NCBI GenBank assembly: GCA_025403435.1
Contig: CM046354.1
Location: 24,400,728-24,464,727, forward strand
Direction of reading: 5' to 3'
DNA: 64,000 nt
From: Artocarpus heterophyllus
Lineage: Eukaryota > Streptophyta > Magnoliopsida > Rosales > Moraceae
The notes beneath the pieces are model-generated. The model searched no databases. It was not told the origin of the DNA and saw only the letters and a program-made list of their open reading frames with translations. Both the position numbers and the translations under genes were made by a program. Positions 22,892 to 36,094 of this stretch are shown in pieces. Positions within the stretch are counted from its first letter, which is position 1. Each line of letters begins with the position of its first letter.

Positions 22892-23525
22892 CTATTTTGA
22901 TTAAGTGTTTCACGTGATGTTGTAACATAGGTTGTGATATCTATGGTGCATAATGTGTTCTATTTAGAAATTGCTCGGTCATTGCTTCTAAAAGTTGAAA
23001 TTAACCACTTAGTTTATTGTGTCCCATATGATTCTGTAAAACTGCAATGCAATCAGCAATGGTTTCTGAAACATTTTCGTTGGATGTTTCATATGATGTT
23101 GCAACATTGGTTGCGACATCTATAGTGTAGTAAATGTTTTTTTGGGAAAACGACCTTTAGGAAGTCAGAATCACAATTTTTGCAAGGCACAAAAATCTTA
23201 GGTCACAAAGAGGCGAAGAACATTCATGAAAAAAAAATTAAAAAATTCTACTCCTAAAGTGAATATTTTAAACAGATTTATAAAAGCGATCTCCTCAATA
23301 AAGTTTACAAGATTACTACAAATAGAGATGTTAAATACAAAAAATGGCAAGTTTTGGGCCTCATCTAAACAAGGAAATTTCGTAAAGAAAATTTTTAGTA
23401 AAACTGTCTTAGACATACAACTTACAGTGACTTTTAAAACTAACAAAAAATACCTTTTCAGTACTAGTTTCAAAACAAAATGCCTATTTAGTGGCAAAAT
23501 CTCTAATTATGAGCCATAAAGAAAT
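22892..23525. other. Noncoding flank with a diverged 176-bp-spaced repeat
   Basis: The word TGATGTTGTAACATAGGTTG at about 22916 recurs diverged at about 23092 (TGATGTTGCAACATTGGTTG). No credible coding region was found. It is probably remnant repeat DNA outside the Athila-like LTR. Confidence 0.4.
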
Positions 23526-26500
23526 TGTAACACTCGAAGAGCTTTATGAGCCTACATTTCATAGTTTTATTAATTTGGACTCCACTTTAAACTATGATTT
23601 TTGGACATGAAAATTTTCACTTATGAATATAAGTGTTTTTTCTATCATGACTCCAATCATGACCTTCAAATATATTAAAATACAAAAAATAATTAGTGAA
23701 ATTTGTGGAATTTTTAATGTAATAAAATACTAAAATATAATTATTTAAATTTTGTAGATTTTTTTAAGTAATATTCTCAATGGGAAAACGATTTAAATCT
23801 TCAAAGCGGAAATATTTTAAATTCATCAAAGGAAAATAAGTCAACATTATCAATTAAGCAAAAATTATCTTGGAATATTAAATTTATTAACAACAATTTC
23901 TTTTCCAAAGTCTCAAGTTCGTAAATTATTAAATTTGCAAACACACAATGATAACTTAAACCAAATAAACACACAAGTCAGGCCACATGCATATACGGTC
24001 CCAAAGCAGCCGCAATCACGTCCTCACTCAAGGTATGAGCCAAGGGATCCATTTGAAGTTCCAATAACACAGAACTTAATAACGTGAGCGATAAACACAG
24101 TAAGTAAAGCTTTTAGCTAACAAAATAATTAAATAAAGTTTAATGAGTACATGAAAATATATTTAATAGTACAATATAATTTAGGCCTGGGCTTTAATAT
24201 GGGCTTTATTATATTTTTTTTGTGGACACAATTATATAAGGGTACTAATCACCCTATAGTAGCTAATCTCCCAATATAATAATATAAGGGCACTAATCAC
24301 CCTGTGGGAACTAATCTCCCAAAATAACAACAATATAAGGGGTGCTAATCACCTCATACTCAGTGCCTTATAAACCACAATACTAAGTCATGTGAAAACA
24401 TCATGAATTCAAATATAACTTTCACAATAATAATATCATGTGTTTTTAATTAATCATATATATATCATTTCTCAAATATCCAAAATGATTAGAAATACAT
24501 AGAGGATAAATCATGCTTCAAATATCCAAAATACCAAAAACATGTACAATACTATTATGTATTACAGGTGAGCACTTTACTTACAATTATATCGAACAAC
24601 AACGAGCGTGGAAAGGTCGACCTCTTCACGGAGCAATGTTATGCTTTATCTAATTTTGTTAATTTACCATTTATTATCACAAATCATCTTTACAATGATT
24701 GATTAATATCACAAATGGTATAATCATCTAGTGAAATTGCACAAAAAAAAAAAACACTAATATGAAAAATTTCTAATCTTGCAAAGGTTATCTCATTTTT
24801 TCACTAGTAGACCTCAATCTACGAATTTTTTTACATCACACAAAAGTTCAATGGCTTCGAAATTTTTATATAGCATTCCTAACATCTATACATATTATTA
24901 GATTAAATTTTACCTCTTTTAGATTACTATAAGTACGATTTTCATATTTTCTAAGACACCACACGGTTTTTGGAAAAAACATCAAGGTAGTTAGCAATCC
25001 ACGAATTTTTATAAATCATACAAAACTCAAATGATTTTAAAATTTTTATACAAAACACTAGACATCTAAACCTCTTATTAGATTTTATTTGATATATTTC
25101 TAGTCAAGGAAAGTACTATTTACACAATTCAAAATTTATAGTATTGTTGTTGAAATGATACTACAGGCAGTCAACAATCAATAAATTTTCTTAAATCATA
25201 GAACATTTTCATGACTCCAAAATTTTTATACAATATACTAAACATATATATATATCCCAAATTTTATTTTTGTTATATTTTGATAAAAATAAGTATTTTT
25301 CATACGTTTTATAATTCATAAAACTATTCTATATTACAGGCAGATTTTCTAGTTTTCAGCTGAAATTTTGGAAATTCATAGAGAAAAGAATATAACTTTG
25401 ATTTAGGCTCATGGTAGCTTGTTGGATAGCCTAGGATGTCAAATTTTGAAAAATGAAAACAAATCCTCAAAAATCATTTTTATCATATCCTAGAAACATA
25501 AGAAAGTGACACCGCTCAAGGAGGTGAAATTAAGTTTTTAGTATTTCAAATTTTTCTTTAAACTAAATCATGTTATCGTCTTACATAATCTCAAAACCAT
25601 TTTCATATATGTTAACATAAACCCTATCTTGAATTAAACAATATTTTTATTATACTAATAATACTAAAAAATAATAATAAATATCATCTTTTACAAATCT
25701 CATACAAATCTCAAGAACATGAAATCTTAAAACTCTAATAGTTCATCGTGCAAATTCAACAATGTCTAGCCTAAAGATCCAAACATTTGCTTCATGAAAT
25801 ATTCAAATATATAAATAAATATTTCCAAGAAACGTTTTAGGTTAAGAAAACCTACCTCTTTGATGATAAAAACTTGAAAATGCCAATTCTTGAATCCTAA
25901 TGCTAGAATTAATTTTTGGATATATTTTTTCTAGAAGGTTTTTTTTTGTGGGTTGAAAGTATTTAGAAATGGTTTGTAGGCATAGACTTAGTTTCAAGGT
26001 GTTGAATATATATTAGTATTGAAGAGACATGAATGAATGAGTGAAGGAAAAATGAAAAATTAAAATGAGTTAATGATAAAGAAGAGATATTTAGTGTTTT
26101 GAATTATTCGTTTATAAATTAAAATTGATTCCTCGGGTGTACATGAATAAAAGAAGCAGAATAAGATAGGAACAAAAAGATGAAAGAGAGTGAAATATTG
26201 TGATGATCTTGGGTCTGTCTTGCAATGAATTTATGTTGATGAGGTGACAAGCGCTATATATCATTATCGAGCTTGCCAACAAAGGAAACTAATTATTTGA
26301 ATAAACAAGGAGAAACGAATAGTAAAGTGCCCGTGAAAAGACAAAGAAGCGGAGTGAAAAATAAAAAAGATATCCCACATAAATAAGGAACAAATCAGCC
26401 AAAAGCAAACAGAAGGCAAGGTAATGAAGTAATAATATATACACTACATATATAAGTTATCAACATATAAATAATTTTATTAGAGACAATCATAGCATTT

Positions 26501-26934
26501 ATACATAAGAAAAATAATTGTACAAGCATAAATGAAGAACGAAACAAAATCTAAGTAAACATATATATATATATACATATAGCCGGTGAAATAGTAAAAA
26601 AAAAGTCAACATATCTACATAAATCAAGTATTCATAGCACTATGCCATTGTAGAGCAAAACGGGCAAAAGATTTATAAAAGTAATTGATGAACGAAATTG
26701 AAAATTTAAGAACAAATCGCAATAATTAAACACTAGCATACTATGCTCTTAATTGAGGCTCGAACCTTCACGCTATAATTGAAACTACTTTGTAAAATTT
26801 CTTAGTCAATGACAATAATAATAATAACAATAATAACAATGACAATAATGAAGAGTTCATGATAATAATTCAAAAATTATTCATTTATGTACTTTGTGAC
26901 AATAAACTACACTTAAAAATTTTCGAGCACTACA
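23526..26934 (-). repeat. Solo-LTR candidate of a gypsy element, about 3.4 kb
   Basis: The plus strand begins TGTAACACTCGAAG and ends TTTCGAGCACTACA, so its minus-strand reading has TGTAGTGCTCGAA and CTTCGAGTGTTACA ends. Near 24080-24100 the minus strand carries a TTACTGTGTTTATCGCTCACG segment, resembling the …ACTGAGCnTTnnGCTCAC… signature of Tekay-type LTR tails (compare 43709-43728). Repeated CACCCTGTGGGAACTAATCTCCC-like units lie at 24250-24350. No target duplication was recognised and no gag-pol is adjacent. Confidence 0.5.
24806..25345. repeat. Three diverged tandem units of about 180 bp
   Basis: Units begin near 24807, 24988 and 25165. Each contains an (A/T)CGAATTTTT- or AATAAATTTTC-like start, then ATCA(C/T)A, AAATTTTTATA and an ACATnTA…ATTTTA tail. 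They lie in the solo-LTR candidate. Confidence 0.6.
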
Positions 26935-29320
26935 TTTTTAATGGATTTTTAAAAACATAATCACTAAACAATAGGCCTGCAACGTTATGAGGATAAATAC
27001 AGGCCCAACACCCGTAATAGCCAAAAAAGTCATCACTCAGATCTAAATTCTAAAACCTACGGTTTAAAACAACATAGAATGCCTCTAGACTAAGTGGGCT
27101 ATAATGGACTTATGAAAATAGCTAGTAACTAAGTATAGGCCTTATATAACTATGAGCCCAACGATGATAAAGAAAAGGATAAGATAATAAATTAGTTATT
27201 AATTAGTTAGTTAATTATCAACTCTATCACAATTAATGAAGGGCAATTAAGGAAAACTAAGTTATGAGGATTAAATCAATTAGATAAAGGAAAATATGTT
27301 CTAAGGAAGGATTTAATTCCTTTATTATTATGCTAAATTTAATAGCATAAGAAAAGCTAACACTACACTCTTAATGGTGTTCTTATACATAGTCTAAAAG
27401 TAGAGGATAAGCAACTTTGGCAAATTAGTGATTTCTACCACTTAGAATCAAGAAAGCAGGAATCCCGCCTACAATATGATTAATTTTAAATTAAAATAGT
27501 TTTGATGTTCTATCAAAAATATTATAACTACATGTCTATGTCTTTCGTTATAGTATACGAAGGCATGTCATACTGCCTACTCACTAATAAGTCCAATGAA
27601 ATCTATACAAACAAATTAAGTTTGAGTATCGTACCAACCTCTTGACCTATGAAGAGGCTTATGTTTTAGTAATTTAGATCATGGTGTCATTGGGGACCTT
27701 GCAAACCCTAACTTCCTAATGATGCTCATTAGTTTGATAAGATATGAACATAAATAAGCATAACTGGTACATGTATGTTCTTATTGAATGTTTGGGAGAC
27801 ATAGTTTCTACTTATTGAGTGAAAGCTCATCCAAGTATGTTCATGCTGTATCTAAGAAACCCGTCAACACGTTTGATAGATGGTGGTACAGCAGCGGATG
27901 ATCAATGAAAATGGAGAAAGGGATACCGTGCACATTTTATTCTACACTAAGTTTTGTTAATTAAGACTTTTAATTAAGTAGTACTGTTAAAACTATGTAT
28001 GTGTATTTTAGCAATCAAGATAGTAGGTATGCAACCTCAGTCCATCTAGTCTTAAGACTGATAAGTTAAATAAAATGTTATAGTTTTTGTTGCTACAAAA
28101 GTATAACAGATTTCAATTAAAATCAAATGGTAAGTTTTAAAAAAAGTTCCACAAATTTAAGTAATCTTAATAAGTACTTATTTATGTAGTTAAATAGCAA
28201 CCACGTAGGTTGGGTCGTTACAGTATTTTTGACATTTTTAGGTGCAATTATGAACGGACTAAGAAAAAGTTTAGATTTGCACATTAAATCAAGTATGAAG
28301 TATATATTTGATGATATAAAAAAAACAAAAGATATAGTTCTTAAATAAATCTAAAACATATGGCATAGAAAAGTAAATAACCCATTAATTTAATATGGTT
28401 TAGGAAAAGCTAACAACCAATAGCATCCATTTCCATATGTGTTCAAGATTTTGCAAGAACGTGGAAGGCATACCATTATATGATGACTAATAGTAACACA
28501 CACTCATAGCGTAAATTAAGCTCATACTATCACTAGGTGTTTTTCTCAAACTCTAGGAATAGTGGACAAGTATGTTACAAGTTAGCAGATCCTATCTCTG
28601 GAGACCAAATAAGTAAAAATCTTGCCTATAGTATGAAAAACTTGGTTTTCAATTTAAAGAGTTTTCACATGTTTTATAAAAATGCATTATATGTATTGTG
28701 ATATATTGTGCATTGTATAAGTTGTATACTATATAAAATTATATTACATAATCACGTTGTGTTAAGAATAACTGTAATTTATTATGATATGTTGTAACAT
28801 ATTATACTGTATACACGCAATAAGACATATGTAATAAAAAAATGAGATAAGTTAAGTTAAGTTAAGTGTACTGTCTCAACCTCTCAAAATATGGGGAAGA
28901 ATTTAGTTGAGTTATTCTTTTATGGAGTAGGGTTGTTGGGGACCTTCGCAAACCCTAACTTCTTGATGATTGCATGCAATTAGTACATACACATAGGGGC
29001 CCATTAAGTATAATAGATTAGATACATAAGATATGAACTCATAATGAAGCAAAATCAACTCACGCATATTTTTATAAATGTTTTAAACTTTGCTTTGTGA
29101 GAATTTGTTTCCTCCTTGCTGAATGAAAGCTCACTCAGATATGATCATGCTGTGGGAAAGTAACCTGTCAACAATTTGTGATGTACAGTGGCAAGTAGCG
29201 GATAGATGGTAGAGATGGGTATGATATCGCTTACTAATATATCTTCTGCAATAGTTTTAAAATGAGTATGTATATATATGTATTGATAGTTTTATGCATG
29301 TATAGTTTGATACTGATGCT
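26935..29320. other. Noncoding repeat region with the start of a 1.25-kb tandem duplication
   Basis: GGGGACCTTGCAAACCCTAA at 27692 recurs as GGGGACCTTCGCAAACCC at 28938. In both copies a GAGTGAAAGCTCATCC-type or GAATGAAAGCTCACTC word follows about 130-180 bp later. The first copy contains GGGTCGTTACA (28209-28219), an LTR-end-like word. The second copy continues beyond the copia insertion at 52075-52434 and again after 62118. No ORF of note. Confidence 0.5.
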
Positions 29321-29325
29321 GTAAC

Positions 29326-29847
29326 TATTGGTTTTAAATGAAAACACAGCAGCAAAACGGATCAATTGATGAACAAAAATTTTCTAAAAACTTTGTTTAT
29401 CGCTAATAGCTGTATAATTTTAATTAAACATTGAAAGCTTGGAAGAATTTGTTTCAGACCTTTTGAAGACCTATCAGAGTATCTAGCTTTCCTCTTTGAC
29501 ACCACGATCTTGTAATCCAAGCCTCCAACTAATGGAATAACGAGTGGGCGTCAAACTGTAAGAATGAATACTCTCACACTTTTTTTGGTTCTACTATGTA
29601 ATCAATACATGAGATAGCAGAACTATTTTGTCAAAAAAAGAGTTCTCAATTTTCTCTCTGGAGACTTTAGAAAAAATATCATGTCCATATGTGAAAAACT
29701 AGTATCTTTTCTCTTTTTTTATAATTGAGCACTTAGTTATTAATTTAATTAATTTTAAATTTAAGAAACACCTACTAATCTCTTTTGTGGGTGAACCACA
29801 CACACCCACAACAAGCACCTCCACATTCCTCCTCCTCCTCCCCCCCC

Positions 29848-29881
<34 letters not shown>

Positions 29882-31398
29882 ACCCTCCTTTATAAACTTC
29901 AAAACGCGTACATGTTAATACTTGTGTATATATAAACATTTAGATTAGTTTAAAAAAAAGGATCACGTACATCATGTGTACGTGTGTCTATATATATTTG
30001 TATTTATTTAAATTCAAAAATAAATCATATATATTCAAAAGAAACAATTTTTAATTAATCAATTGATTATTTAATTTTGTGTCCACTTTGGAATAGACAA
30101 AGTGTGGTCCCACCATACAAGTGTCATACATAAAATTAAGATTATATTTAAATAATCTCATTATTTAAGCATATTAATTAATTAATTAATTCAAAACATA
30201 TTTAATTAATCTTATTAATTAAATATAGTTAAATAATAAACAACTGCTCAATTAAATGTGACATTTATCACATTAAATTATTTGTCATAGAGAATTTTTT
30301 TGTGTCGCATAATATCTTTAGTGTGAAATAATTAATTCAAAATTTAATAATTTCAAATTAAATATGAATAATTCATTCTATGTATAAAATCCAATACAGT
30401 ATTATAGGGGTAACATTGGGGACCTATGGACCTATAATTCCAACTCCAACAAATTTGAGAATTAATTAAACTCTTTAATTAATATGCCAAATTTATTAGT
30501 TTCAGTGTTACTCTACCAATAACTTGAAACTGAATTCTTGTAATTATATCAATTATTACTCAAAGAAAATTAGCGAGAAATTTATTGATACAATCATTAT
30601 ATATAAGTCAACCTTCCATAAATAGTTCATAATAAGAGCTAGGTTTAATTTTCATTCGCCTCTCATATTATATCTTTATCTTTAAGTTTCAATAACTTTC
30701 TAATAAACAGTTAATTTATAATCTTATTATGAACTAGCATTCTACTATTCAAATCTCGAATCATCACTCAAGAGAACTATTTTTCTAACTTCCATAAGGA
30801 AGGACTGGATTCCTTATCTGTATAATATTATTCCCAACTATTTATTCCACCATGTTTCCAATATGCTAAGTTATAATCTTCTTTAGAGAGATCTTATAAT
30901 ACAAGGCACAATGTCATAAATAGGAGTCTAACAAATACTCAGGATTTAGACTGTCATGTATATGATCGTCCTAGTGATAAATTTCAATGTTCTATTTGTA
31001 GCGGACGATTATTAGATATTCATAATTTATCTTGTCTAGTCTTATATAATCTCATTACATTATATAATGTACTTTCAAGCTAATGCCTCTACATTAATAT
31101 CCTGAATAACACTATTTTACTCTCAATAAGATTAGACCGCACTTGCAATATTTACTTAAAGATCCCAAACTTTAATTAATTATGATGGACTATTTAGATT
31201 AATATCCATAAATTTTATTCCTGAGCATTAACATTTATATACTAAATTTATAGTCACTTCAATAATCATGGAATTTTCTTAATGTTTATTAAAGTATTCA
31301 CAATACACATAAGCAATCGAAATAATTTACAAATGCCATTTTATTTATTTATTAACAATATGTATAATGTCAATTCTTCCAGGGCATTAATCACATCA
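29326..31398 (-). repeat. 3' LTR of the old copia element (left copy)
   Basis: It aligns with 41410-41964 at its start and with 51361-52069 at its end. Its right end (AGGGCATTAATCACATCA) matches AGGGCATCAATCCTAACA at 52052-52069. A polypurine-like CGGAAGATTG follows on the minus strand. The length is about 2.07 kb. Confidence 0.85.
29840..29885 (+). repeat. Poly(C) tract
   Basis: Eight C, one A, then 33 C in a row (29849-29881), preceded by CCT triplets. The homologous place in the right LTR (about 41916-41930) has only a short C run, so the tract expanded in this copy or reflects sequencing slippage. Confidence 0.9.
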
Positions 31399-32068
31399 AT
31401 CTTCCGCTTGTCCTAAAACATGTGAGACATGTCTCTTAGGCCTATGCCTTCCAAATGTCTCTCGAAACTCTTTGTCGGTAATGTCTTGGTGTAAGGTAGC
31501 AAGGTTGTTCTCCTGCGCAATCTTCACAACTTCTACATCTCCTCGATGTACTATCTCTCTAATCAATTGATATTTTTGCTCTATATTCTTTCCTCTTTTG
31601 TGGCTTTTGGGTTCTTCTGAATTTTCCACTACACCACTTTTATCACAATATAGTGTGAGTGGTTTATCTATGTCCCCAAGGACTTCTAGATCAGTTAAGA
31701 CTCACGGAGCCAAATAGCATGTTTAGCTGCTTAATAAGTAGCTAAATATTTAGCTTCCATAGACGAATCAGCAATACAAGATTGTTTAATACTTTTCCAA
31801 ACTATGGCTCCACCACCAAGTGTAAATACTAACCCAAACGTATATTTATGTATGTCTTTCATTGAAAATCAGAATCAGTGTATCTAGTAGGAATCAAATT
31901 CTCACCAGAGTATATCAGCATATAATTTCTTATTCATCTCGGATACTTGATAATGTATTTAACTACCACCCAATGATCTGATCTTGGGTTGGATTAACAC
32001 CAACTGACTATACCCACTACATAGCAAATGTCAGACCTTGTATACAACATGGCATACATTAGACTTCA
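31399..32068 (-). pseudogene. Copia RNase H domain, C-terminal Pol fragment
   Basis: The minus strand (31396-31629) encodes EEPKSHKRGKNIEQKYQLIRE and VVKIAQENNLATLHQDITDK, the conserved end of copia Pol. Upstream, broken frames (31640-32068) read RNase H pieces, including a TEAEY-like block near 31750, an AGDPAN-like region, and a SLMYAMLYT-equivalent at 32040-32068. The fragment is cut from RT by the solo LTR at 32074. In active copia elements RNase H degrades the RNA template. Confidence 0.8.
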
Positions 32069-33848
32069 TACTGCATGACGACCCGCCTTTTCAAGTAGTC
32101 ACTTAACTTTCTTAAACATCGTTCTTAAAACATTAATCTTACTTACTTAGTAAGAAAAATATTGACTTAAAATTTTTTTCTTTTCCTTTTAACATCTTTG
32201 AAAAACATACTTAAAAACTGTTGCGACCTCTGTCGCCATTGAAGTTGACACCTCTCTCAACACTTACCTTTAAACTATTTCAAATCATTTCTTAAAACTT
32301 AACAAGAAACATTTACTAAAACATAGCTTAAAACTTAATAATTATATAAAGCATTTCGTAAAATATATCTTAAAACTTTGAAAACATTTCTTAAAACAGT
32401 GATTTTTTTAAAACATTGAAAACACTATATCAAAGAGTGGATAACCTTTTCTTTGTGTAGCGGAAGCAAACTGTAGCAGTATCCATACCCAAATCTTCGC
32501 ATCTGCCCTCCACAGTACCGAGCTCTTCAAACAAGTCCTACTGGTCACCCTTAAGGCTACCTACAACATGAAGAAACTTTTATGAGCTTTTGCTCAGTAA
32601 GTTCAAACATAAACTCACAAATCATTTAAACATGCTTTAAAAACTTTTCTCATAAAAACATTTCTCTTAAAACGTTTTTCAAAAACATTTTTCATAAAAA
32701 TTTCTGAAAACATTTTTCATAAACATTTTTCATAAAACATTTCTGAAACATTTTGCATAAATGTTTTTCGTAAAACATTTCTTGAACGTTTTTCTTAAAA
32801 CGCCATTTATAAACCTTTTCTTGTAAACATAAAAATGTTTTTCATAAACACTTAACATAAAACATTTCTCAAAATGTTTTTCATAAGCATTTAATGTAAA
32901 TACCTTATAATAAGGAATACAAGCAAATTCATGATGCATGATTCCAATTATGCTCAATTATGAACTTCAATTATGAGCATTTTATGAACATTCTATAAAC
33001 TTAAACATTCCTTTCTTTCTTAACCTTTACCCTTGTTACTTAACTTTCTTTATCTTATAACCTTTAGTGTTCGTACCAACATCTTTAATCATGAGATCAT
33101 AAACATGGTGCTTGCCTTGTGGACATCGAACATCGAGGTCATGTACCTCACATCTAGGAGGTCAAACTTTAACTTTACTTGTGTACCTCACATCTAGGAG
33201 GTCACAACATTAACTTTACTTTCAGTATCTCACATTATATGTTACTGGTACGACACTTTCTTTTTATTATCTTTACTTTACCTTCTTTTTAATGTTAGTG
33301 AGCATATCAAATGCTAACACATTATATACAAACATATTTGCAAATCATAACTTGTACTGTAAAACTTATTGTATAACAAATGTAACCTAAAACTTATAAC
33401 TTAAACTGTAAAACATTATGCATTAACAAAATGCAAAACATAGTTTTAACATAGTTATTGCAAATACATTGCAAACTTTTACTTGATCCTTTAACAATAT
33501 TATGCATATTAAATGTAATCATGCTTTAAACATAATAATTGCAAATCTTGATTTCAAACTTTAAAACCTTTTGTATAAAAAAATGCAATCATACTTTAAA
33601 AATAACTTGCATAACAATTACAAACATATATATAAGCCTTTAAAAATTATTTACTTCATGCTATAGGTGAGATTTGAAACTCACCTGGATAACGCTCTAG
33701 TGTTCCCTATTCCATTCCTTTTCTTTTCATTAGTTAGCTTCTATGTCCTGATCAAATGACAGTTGACTTATTAGTTAACTTTCTTTTTTATCAATCTACT
33801 CGATTGATAATTTAACGTAAACATTAACCATTCTTTCCTTTTAACTTA

Positions 33849-34055
33849 ATTTGGTATCCTATCGGTTTACCCTTCTCTTTACTTAATTTTGTAACCCGTT
33901 GCTTTTAACTTTGTAACCCACTAGGTTACCGTACCTTTTACTTAACCCTATAACCCATCGAGTTATCACTCTTTTTACTTAGATCTGTAACCCGTCAGGT
34001 TACTTTTTTTCTTTATTTAACTTTGTAACCCACCGGGTTACCTTTTGTTTACTCG
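33849..34055. repeat. Minisatellite of GTAACCC…GGTTAC hairpin units
   Basis: About six units of 35-40 bp. Most hold an inverted pair such as GTAACCCACTAGGTTAC, GTAACCCGTCAGGTTAC and GTAACCCACCGGGTTAC, separated by CTTTTTACTTAA-like spacers. Confidence 0.75.
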
Positions 34056-35324
34056 AACATCCCTTTTTAAATTTTCCATCTAATATGATGGCTTCATTAC
34101 TTAACATATTATGGAACATTTCCTGTCTAAGAACATTTTGCTAGATCAGAGTGTTCGACTCTGTTCTAGCGGTTTTCTTAATAATGACCATTTTACCCTT
34201 TGTAGGTTTTTCGTCAATTTTCATAACTTATTACACTCATTGTTTAATTTTTACCATTTCATTACTTACATAATAAGGAAAAATTACCACTAATAAATGT
34301 TTTCCAACATCGGGCTTTTCAGGTCCGTTTTGGCCATTTTTCATAAAATGACTATTTTGCCCTTAACTCTTTTTCTTCCATTCTTTCATTCCCTAAACTT
34401 TAATTTCTTAAAAACTTAGCATCTATGATACTTACTGCCTACAGCAGTGTAGGAAACCAATGTTCCCTAATGAAAACCCAGTTTTCACACAATTTTATGG
34501 TTTTGACCCGAAACACAAAATATTTTCATTTTTGCCCCAGAACCAAAAATAATCTTTTTAAACCATTAGTCCCCATTTTTCAAGAGGATCAAATTTTCGT
34601 AAAGTATCTTACCCAAATTCCTCTTGTAAAAGGACGTTTTTGCCCTTTAAAGATTTTTTCCAACTTTAACAAATTTTGTAAAATTCATAACTCCTAAACC
34701 GAGCAGAATTTTAAGAAACTGTCCAAGTTGTCCTAACAATTTTGATGAGTTCTACAACTTTCGTCTTTTAACTTTCCTGAAATTTCAATGTTTAGGGGGA
34801 CTTTTTGACTGATTTTTAAATCAGTCGTGAATTCTTTTTTCTTTGCAATATAGTCCCTTTTGGAATTTCACCAAAACCCTTACTTTCTTCTTTCCATCAT
34901 CATCACCATCAACATATAACATGAAACAACCATGTCTTAACATTCATCTTATATGTCATAATCTAAAACATTTTATCAAACATATGATATGCATTAAAAA
35001 AAAACATAAACTTTTTCAAGCATGAAGTTTAGAATTTTACCCAAACTTCACCAAGCCTTTTGATCCTCCTTTGGAATGCTCAAAACTTTGTTTTGTCCTC
35101 TTCATAAAAACCATGGCAAAACCTCATCAAAACCCTTCCAAAGCTTAAAGAAAATCACCAAAACCTATAAGAAAAAGTTTGGGATTTTACCTCCATAAGT
35201 ACCAAATCTTGAACCAAACCCTTTGAACTTGCTTTAAACATGATTTGAGCTTGGAATTCATCAAAATTTTTGAGAAAGAATTGATTTGGGGGTGGTGGTT
35301 TTGAAGGAAGAAAATGGAGTTTTC

Positions 35325-35472
35325 TTTTTTTTCTTTCTTTCTTTCTTTCTTTCTTTCTTTTCTTTCCTTTCTTTCCTTTTTTTTTCTTCCACCGTGGAGA
35401 CCAAACAGTCTCTTATATAATGACTAAATTCACCTTTTTTTCTATTCTTTTTCTTTTTTTTTCTTTTTTTAA
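35325..35472 (+). repeat. TTTC microsatellite and T-rich tract
   Basis: Repeated TTTC between about 35325 and 35385, then T-rich runs to about 35472. This is simple sequence within the solo LTR. Confidence 0.85.
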
Positions 35473-36094
35473 CAAAAAGTGGTGGTGAGTCACCTTAGTC
35501 ATCAAGTGGATTCCTTTGGGTGGCCAAATGTGATTGGGCCACATTAGTGGATGTTGTGGCCCAATCAAAACTTTCAAGGTGTCCCACTAAACCTTTTACG
35601 AAGTCCAAATTTATACTGACATTTTTTTTATACTACTGGTATTCTTTTCCATACAATTCATGAGGTCCCATAACCTTAAATACTTAACCACATCCATTAC
35701 ATAATATAATTCCAATATTATCTAACTTTATACAGTCTAAATTTATACTGACAGTATTTTTTCTATACTATCGGTATATTTTCTATACTGCTATAGCAGT
35801 CCTTATTCATCCATATTCTCCAAACAGGATTATTCCTATACCGGTTTAACATAAACAGTGTAATTTTTGTATTGCTTAACCTTAAACAGTCTAATTCTTG
35901 CACTGTATTACTTTTGCAGTATAATTTCTATACTGCATAACTTTTTCAGTGTACTTCTATACACTGAATTATTCTAATACTGTATAATTTTTTATGTTAT
36001 TATATAGTATTTTTTTAACTGTTTTTTTATCTTAACATAATCTTTAACTTATTGCATTTTTAATGTATGTAAAATGCTCGGATGTTACATACTG

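Larger units (their letters stand above)
32074..36089 (-). repeat. Gypsy (Tekay-like) solo LTR of about 4.0 kb inside copia Pol
   Basis: TACTG on both sides (32069-32073 and 36090-36094) is a perfect duplication of the copia coding sequence. The minus strand starts TGTAACATCCGAGC and ends GGGTCGTCATG. A GAACTTACTGAGCAAAAGCTC word at 32590-32610 (minus) matches the U5 signature of Tekay LTRs. No gag-pol is present. Internal short repeats: CATTTTTCATAAA-type words (32640-32900), two CCTCACATCTAGGAGGTCA (33149-33202), and cAGTATAnTTTCTATACTG palindromes (35740-35960). Confidence 0.85.

Noticed and set aside
23198..23519. Pair of overlapping ~98-codon frames on opposite strands
   Set aside because: AT-rich low-complexity translation with no start context or family motif.
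29699..29902. Glycine-rich minus-strand open frame
   Set aside because: It is the poly(C) tract translated as poly-Gly within a copia LTR.
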